From Betaproteobacteria bacterium SG8_39 (lineage in GTDB: Bacteria > Pseudomonadota > Gammaproteobacteria > Burkholderiales > SG8-39): a stretch of DNA of 34,356 bases. A program made the translations under genes and the position numbers. This document shows positions 30,686 through 34,356 of the stretch, piece by piece. The notes below the pieces were generated by a model. The model saw nothing but the letters and a program-made list of their open reading frames with translations. It had not been told where the DNA came from and did not search any database. Location of the stretch: assembly GCA_001303445.1 (NCBI GenBank), contig LJTQ01000015.1, positions 1 to 34,356 on the forward strand, given 5' to 3'. Within the stretch, counting starts at the first letter, position 1. Each line of letters begins with the position of its first letter.

Positions 30686-32170
30686 ATGGCGCAGGCCGAC
30701 CTCGTCATCCGCGACGCGTTGCTCTACGACGGCAGCGGCGCCGCGCCCGTGACCGGCGACCTTGCGATCGAAGGCGGCCGCATTGCAGCCGTCGGCTCGG
30801 TCGGCGGCAGCGCCAAGCGCACGCTCGATGCGCGGGGCCTTGCGCTCGCCCCCGGCTTCATCGACGTGCACACGCACGACGACTTCGCGCTGCGCAAGCA
30901 CCCCGACATGGCGTTCAAGGTACTCGGCGGCGTGACGACCTGCGTGGTCGGCAACTGCGGCTTCGGCCCGGCGCCGTTTCGCGAGGCCTGGCAGATGGCC
31001 GCCGGCTTCCAGAGCGCAGGCGAGCTATCCGGATGGGAGGGCCATCGCGGCTACCTCGAGACGCTGGAGCGCGAGCCACCGAGCGTCAACGTCGCCACGC
31101 TGATCGGCCACGGCACGGTGCGGCTGGCGGCGATGGCTGCGCCGAAGAATCCGGCGCCGAGCGACGCCGAGATGGCGAAGATGAAGGCCATCGTGCAGGA
31201 GGGCCTCGACGCCGGCGCGGTGGGGATGTCGACCGGCCTGGTCTACGAGCCCGGGCGCAACGCGGCGACCGACGAGATCGTCGAGCTGGCGAAGCTGATG
31301 GCCGGCAGCGGCGCGCTGTACGCCACCCACATGCGCGACGAAAGCCTCGGCCTGCTCGATTCGGTCGACGAAGCGATCGCGATCGGCGTGCGCGCCGCGG
31401 TGCCGGTGCAGATCTCGCACCACAAGGCCTCCGGGCGGCGCGCCTGGGGCATGGTTTCGCAGTCGCTCGCCCGCATCGACGCCGCGCAGCGCAGCGGGCT
31501 CGACGTGCACGCCGACCAGTATCCGTACACCGCAGGCAGCACCATCCTCTCGGCGGTGGTTGCCGACGGCCGCTTCGGCGGCGGCCTCGGCACGCTCACC
31601 GCGGACGACGTGGTGATCGCATCGAGCAAGGGCCACGCCGACTGGGAGGGCAAGTCGATCGCCGTGCTCGCGCGCGAGATGAACCTCGAGCCGCTCGCCA
31701 CCGCGCACCGCATCCTCGAGGCGGCGCCCGGCACGACCGCGGTGCTGCACGCGATGAACGAGGACGACGTGCGCACGGTGATGCGCCATCCGAGCACCAT
31801 GATCGGCTCGGACGGCATCCCCGCGCTCGACGGCCGGCCGCACCCGCGCCTGTACGGCACGTTCGCGCGCGTGCTGGGCCGCTATTCGCGCGACCTGGGG
31901 CTGTTCCTGATGGAGGAGGCGGTCTACCGCATGACCGGTTTTCCGGCGGCCAAGTTCGGTTTCCGGGACCGCGGCCTGCTGCGCGACGGCTTCGCCGCAG
32001 ACCTGGTGCTGTTCGACCCGAAGACGGTGATCGACGTCGGCAGCTACGAGGACCCCAAGCACCCGCCGAAAGGCATTGCCCGGGTCTTCGTCAACGGTGT
32101 CGAGGTCGTCGCCGCCGCGCAACACAGCGGCGCGCGCCCGGGGTGCGTGTTGCGCAGGACGACGCGCTAG
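30686..32170 (+). CDS. N-acyl-D-amino-acid deacylase (D-aminoacylase family)
   Basis: The 494-aa amidohydrolase-fold enzyme removes acyl groups from N-acyl-D-amino acids. It has APGFIDVHTHDDFAL (metal ligands H62 and H64), the bridging cysteine C91 in VVGNCGFGPAP (27 residues after H64, the spacing known in the Alcaligenes enzyme), VGMSTGLVYEPG, ATHMRDES, ISHHKASGR, DQYPYTAGST, MIGSDGIP (catalytic Asp) and LRDGFAADLVLFDP. It forms a two-gene unit with the amidase. Its stop TAG lies in a CTAG shared with the convergent FAH gene. Confidence 0.92.
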   Translation: MAQADLVIRDALLYDGSGAAPVTGDLAIEGGRIAAVGSVGGSAKRTLDARGLALAPGFIDVHTHDDFALRKHPDMAFKVLGGVTTCVVGNCGFGPAPFREAWQMAAGFQSAGELSGWEGHRGYLETLEREPPSVNVATLIGHGTVRLAAMAAPKNPAPSDAEMAKMKAIVQEGLDAGAVGMSTGLVYEPGRNAATDEIVELAKLMAGSGALYATHMRDESLGLLDSVDEAIAIGVRAAVPVQISHHKASGRRAWGMVSQSLARIDAAQRSGLDVHADQYPYTAGSTILSAVVADGRFGGGLGTLTADDVVIASSKGHADWEGKSIAVLAREMNLEPLATAHRILEAAPGTTAVLHAMNEDDVRTVMRHPSTMIGSDGIPALDGRPHPRLYGTFARVLGRYSRDLGLFLMEEAVYRMTGFPAAKFGFRDRGLLRDGFAADLVLFDPKTVIDVGSYEDPKHPPKGIARVFVNGVEVVAAAQHSGARPGCVLRRTTR

Positions 32171-33087
32171 CGTCCGGCCTTCACGATCCTGTTGCGTATC
32201 CGTCCGATTCCCTCGACTTCGGTCTCGAGGACGTCGCCCGGCGCCATGAATTCGGGCGGCGTGCGCGCATGGCCCACCCCCGCCGGCGTGCCGGTCGAGA
32301 TGATGTCGCCCGGCTCGAGCGTCAGCCCGGCCGACAGCTCGGCGATGATGCGCGGGATGCGGAAATACATCTGGCGCGTGCTGGCGTCCTGCTTGGTCAC
32401 GCCGTTGACGCGGCAGGCGACGCGCAGCGCATGCGGGTCGGGCACCTCGTCGGCAGTGACGATCCACGGCCCCATCGGGCAGCTGCCGTCGAGGCTCTTG
32501 CCCTTGAACCACTGCTGGCCGTGCTGGCGCTGGACCTCGCGCGCCGAGACGTCGTTCACCACCGTGTAGCCGAACACGTGCTTCATCGAGTCGCGCTCGG
32601 CGATATTGCGCCCGCCGCGGCCGATGATCACGCCCAGCTCGACCTCCCAGTCGAGCTTCTCGGTGACCCCCGCGTGCAGCGGCACCGGATCGGCGGGCCC
32701 GACGACGGTGGTCGGCACCTTGCTGAAGAAGGTCGGATGCTGCGGCATCTCCTGCTGCTGCGGGCGCGCCTTGGCGCCCTCCTCGAAGTGCTCGAGGTAG
32801 TTCCAGCCGACGCAGAACACGTTCTTGCGCGGCCGCGGGATCGGCGCCAGCAGGCGCAGCGCGGCGAGCGCAACGCCCTTGCCGCGATAGGCCTTCGCCA
32901 GCCGGCGCAACGCGGCAAGGCCGCTGCGCCCGGAGGCGATGAGCGAGAGCATGTCGCCCGCATCGAACGGCAGGCACTGGCGCGCGCGCGCCGCCGCGGC
33001 CCCGACGTCCATCACGCCGCCCGATTCGAGCAGCACTCCGATGCGCGCCGCACCGCCGCGCTTGGGTTTGAACGTGAGCAGTCGCAT
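32167..33087 (-). CDS. Fumarylacetoacetate hydrolase-family protein
   Basis: The 306-aa protein has the FAH catalytic core: NVFCVGWNYLEHFEEG, PTFFSKVPTTVVGPADPVPLH, DWEVELGVIIGRGGRNIAERDSM (metal Glu pair), FGYTVVNDVSAREVQRQHGQQWFKGKSLDGSCPMGPWIVTADEV (metal Asp) and IAELSAGLTLEPGDIISTGTPAGVG. The family splits or decarboxylates 2-oxo/enol acids from aromatic or sugar breakdown. The precise substrate is open. ATG 33087 has GGGGGA upstream, 19 bases after the MlrC-like gene's stop, so the two are likely co-transcribed. Confidence 0.9.
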   Translation of the reverse strand: MRLLTFKPKRGGAARIGVLLESGGVMDVGAAAARARQCLPFDAGDMLSLIASGRSGLAALRRLAKAYRGKGVALAALRLLAPIPRPRKNVFCVGWNYLEHFEEGAKARPQQQEMPQHPTFFSKVPTTVVGPADPVPLHAGVTEKLDWEVELGVIIGRGGRNIAERDSMKHVFGYTVVNDVSAREVQRQHGQQWFKGKSLDGSCPMGPWIVTADEVPDPHALRVACRVNGVTKQDASTRQMYFRIPRIIAELSAGLTLEPGDIISTGTPAGVGHARTPPEFMAPGDVLETEVEGIGRIRNRIVKAGR

Positions 33088-33105
33088 GGTCGGTCCCCCG
33101 GTCCG

Positions 33106-34356
33106 TTAGCCCTGATGCACCGGACCGAGCGGGCGCAGGCGCACGCCCTCGCGCAGCTTGGTCCAGTGGAATTCGGCCGGGTCGGCGAGCGCCGGGCCGG
33201 GCGACTTCACCACCAGCACCTCGCGGGCGATGGGCTGGAAGTCGGCGCGGAAGTGCACCGAGCTCTTCAGCCCGAGCACGCGCTGCGTGCGCGGCTCGAT
33301 GCCGAGGTGGCGGAACATCTCCTGGTCGGCGGCCTGCACCTTGCGCGAGGCGAGCACCACGCGCACGCCCGGAGCGGCGCGGCTGCGCAGCAGCGCCATG
33401 GTGCCGAGCGTCATGCGAAAGCCCTTGAACATCGGCCCCGTGCAGGTGAAGCGCCCGTCGCCGATGCGCTCGACGGTGAATTCGCCTTCGAACGGCGCGT
33501 CGCCGGGAATGTTGGAGCGCCCGCCGAGCGCGAATGCCAGCGTCGCGCCCTGCCCCGCCTCGCGCGCGCGCTCGGCCGCCTGGGCGTCGATCAGCAGGCC
33601 GAGCACGGCGTCCTCGGCGCGCTGCTCGATCAGCGCGGCGAGCAGGCCCGTGGTGTCGCCGTTGCCGCCCGCGCCGGGATTGTCCTGGGTGTCGGCGAGC
33701 ACCACCGGCGCGCCCGGCGCGCCCTGCGCGCGGGCGCGGCGCACCGCGTCCTGCGGCGCGTGCAGCTCGAGCGCGAAATCCTTCTCCGCGCCGGCGACCC
33801 GCTCGCGCAGCGCGCCGACGCAGCGCTCGACCGCGCGCCGGTCCGGACCGTAGCCGAACACCGCCATGCCGCACTCGGCGAAGTCCGCCATCGGAAAACC
33901 GGGAGTGAACGACAGCGTCACGTCGTGGCGGTTCTCGAGCTCGCCGAGATCGGCGTAGATGCCGCGGCAGGGCTCGATGAACGAGCACTGCGAAGGAATC
34001 CCGGTCAGGAAGTCGAGGCCGTGGTCCACCGCCGCGAGGCGCTCGCCGCTTTTCAGCATGCGCTCGAGCAGGCGCGCGGCGCGCGCTCCGGTGTCGGCCA
34101 TGTCGACGTGCGGATAGGTGCGGTAGGCGGCCAGCGCGTCGGCGGTGTCGAGCATCGCGCGCGTCACGTTGGCGTGCAGGTCGAGGCTCGCCGCGATCGG
34201 CACGCGCGGGCCGACCGCCTCGCGCACGCGTCGCAGCAGCTCGCCTTCGCCGTCGTCGAATTCCTCCGACACCATCGCGCCGTGCAGGTCGAGATAGACG
34301 CCGTCGACACGGCCCGCCGCACGCAGCCGCTCGATGAGCTCGCCGGCGATGCGCTC
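33106..34356 (-). CDS. MlrC-like M81 metallopeptidase, 5' end outside window
   Basis: The frame stays open to the window edge, giving 416 C-terminal residues of a protein usually about 490-500 aa; an internal ATG at 34275 is not the start. M81 landmarks are VDGVYLDLHGAMVSEEFDDGEGELL, PIAASLDLHANVTRAMLDTADALAAYRTYPHVDMADTG, FTPGFPMADFAECGMAVFGYG, VVLADTQDNPGAGGNGDTTGLL and VVLASRKVQAADQEMFRHLGIEPRTQRVLGLKSSVHFRADF. The Asp/His motifs are zinc ligands. The founding member MlrC cleaves linearised microcystin peptides; most relatives act on unknown amides. Neighbouring amidase, D-aminoacylase and FAH genes suggest catabolism of peptides or amides containing unusual amino acids. Confidence 0.9.
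   Translation of the reverse strand, partial: ERIAGELIERLRAAGRVDGVYLDLHGAMVSEEFDDGEGELLRRVREAVGPRVPIAASLDLHANVTRAMLDTADALAAYRTYPHVDMADTGARAARLLERMLKSGERLAAVDHGLDFLTGIPSQCSFIEPCRGIYADLGELENRHDVTLSFTPGFPMADFAECGMAVFGYGPDRRAVERCVGALRERVAGAEKDFALELHAPQDAVRRARAQGAPGAPVVLADTQDNPGAGGNGDTTGLLAALIEQRAEDAVLGLLIDAQAAERAREAGQGATLAFALGGRSNIPGDAPFEGEFTVERIGDGRFTCTGPMFKGFRMTLGTMALLRSRAAPGVRVVLASRKVQAADQEMFRHLGIEPRTQRVLGLKSSVHFRADFQPIAREVLVVKSPGPALADPAEFHWTKLREGVRLRPLGPVHQG

Noticed and set aside
31025-33988. A 987-codon minus-strand frame through the D-aminoacylase, FAH and MlrC-like genes
   Set aside because: It is out of frame with the real minus-strand genes and antisense to the D-aminoacylase; low-complexity Arg/Ala sequence.

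Overview
The window is very GC-rich, with tightly packed genes and strong G/C third-position bias. Gene content and order point to a betaproteobacterium, probably Burkholderiales or a close relative, but no rRNA or other decisive marker is present. The evidence is YhdP-like gene/glnE divergence, ilvE followed by a CHCC zinc-finger gene and waaF, a LitR/CarH-type MerR regulator with its fatty-acid gene cluster, and a ugpB-ugpA-ugpE-ugpC-ugpQ arrangement. I see no tRNA, rRNA, CRISPR array, insertion sequence or phage gene.

Bases 1-10.6 kb are mostly housekeeping. A partial YhdP/AsmA-like envelope gene (-) diverges from glnE (+). A DUF3047 lipoprotein and a YjlB-type cupin form a two-gene minus-strand unit, which diverges from ilvE. 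A plus-strand run then follows: ilvE, zinc finger, waaF, an NTF2-like gene, a YheT-like hydrolase and algC. It is closely packed apart from an 85-base gap before waaF. A small lipoprotein gene ends this part.

Bases 10.6-21.3 kb hold the most interesting region. A MerR-type regulator with the B12-binding residues of CarH/LitR photoreceptors (W144, E154, H155, H191) is read leftward with a di-iron, desaturase-like protein downstream. It faces an AT-rich 80-bp regulatory region with two TTGTC-N3-GACAA palindromes and two face-to-face promoters that share one -10 region. To the right lie a small secreted ORF and a nine-gene chain: COG2907 flavoprotein, DUF1365, cyclopropane-fatty-acid synthase family, chalcone-isomerase-like, MFS carrier, DUF3833 lipoprotein, SDR, membrane adenylate/guanylate cyclase, NTF2-like. 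Most junctions overlap by a few bases. The photolyase that often accompanies such clusters is missing. A class III cyclase with altered purine-selecting residues sits inside the chain by ATGA overlaps on both sides. My inference is a light- or B12-responsive membrane-lipid remodelling operon with an added nucleotide-signalling output.

Bases 21.3-29.1 kb are minus-strand: a GFA-family gene, then a glycerol-3-phosphate/glycerophosphodiester uptake operon transcribed as ugpB2, ugpB, (terminator), ugpA, ugpE, ugpC, a secreted beta-propeller-like gene and ugpQ. Two complete tandem binding-protein paralogues and the extra secreted protein set it apart from the textbook operon.

Bases 29.3-34.4 kb hold amide-bond hydrolases: an amidase and an N-acyl-D-amino-acid deacylase (+) converge on a fumarylacetoacetase-family protein and a partial MlrC-like M81 metallopeptidase (-). 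This looks like a catabolic module for amide or D-amino-acid-containing compounds.
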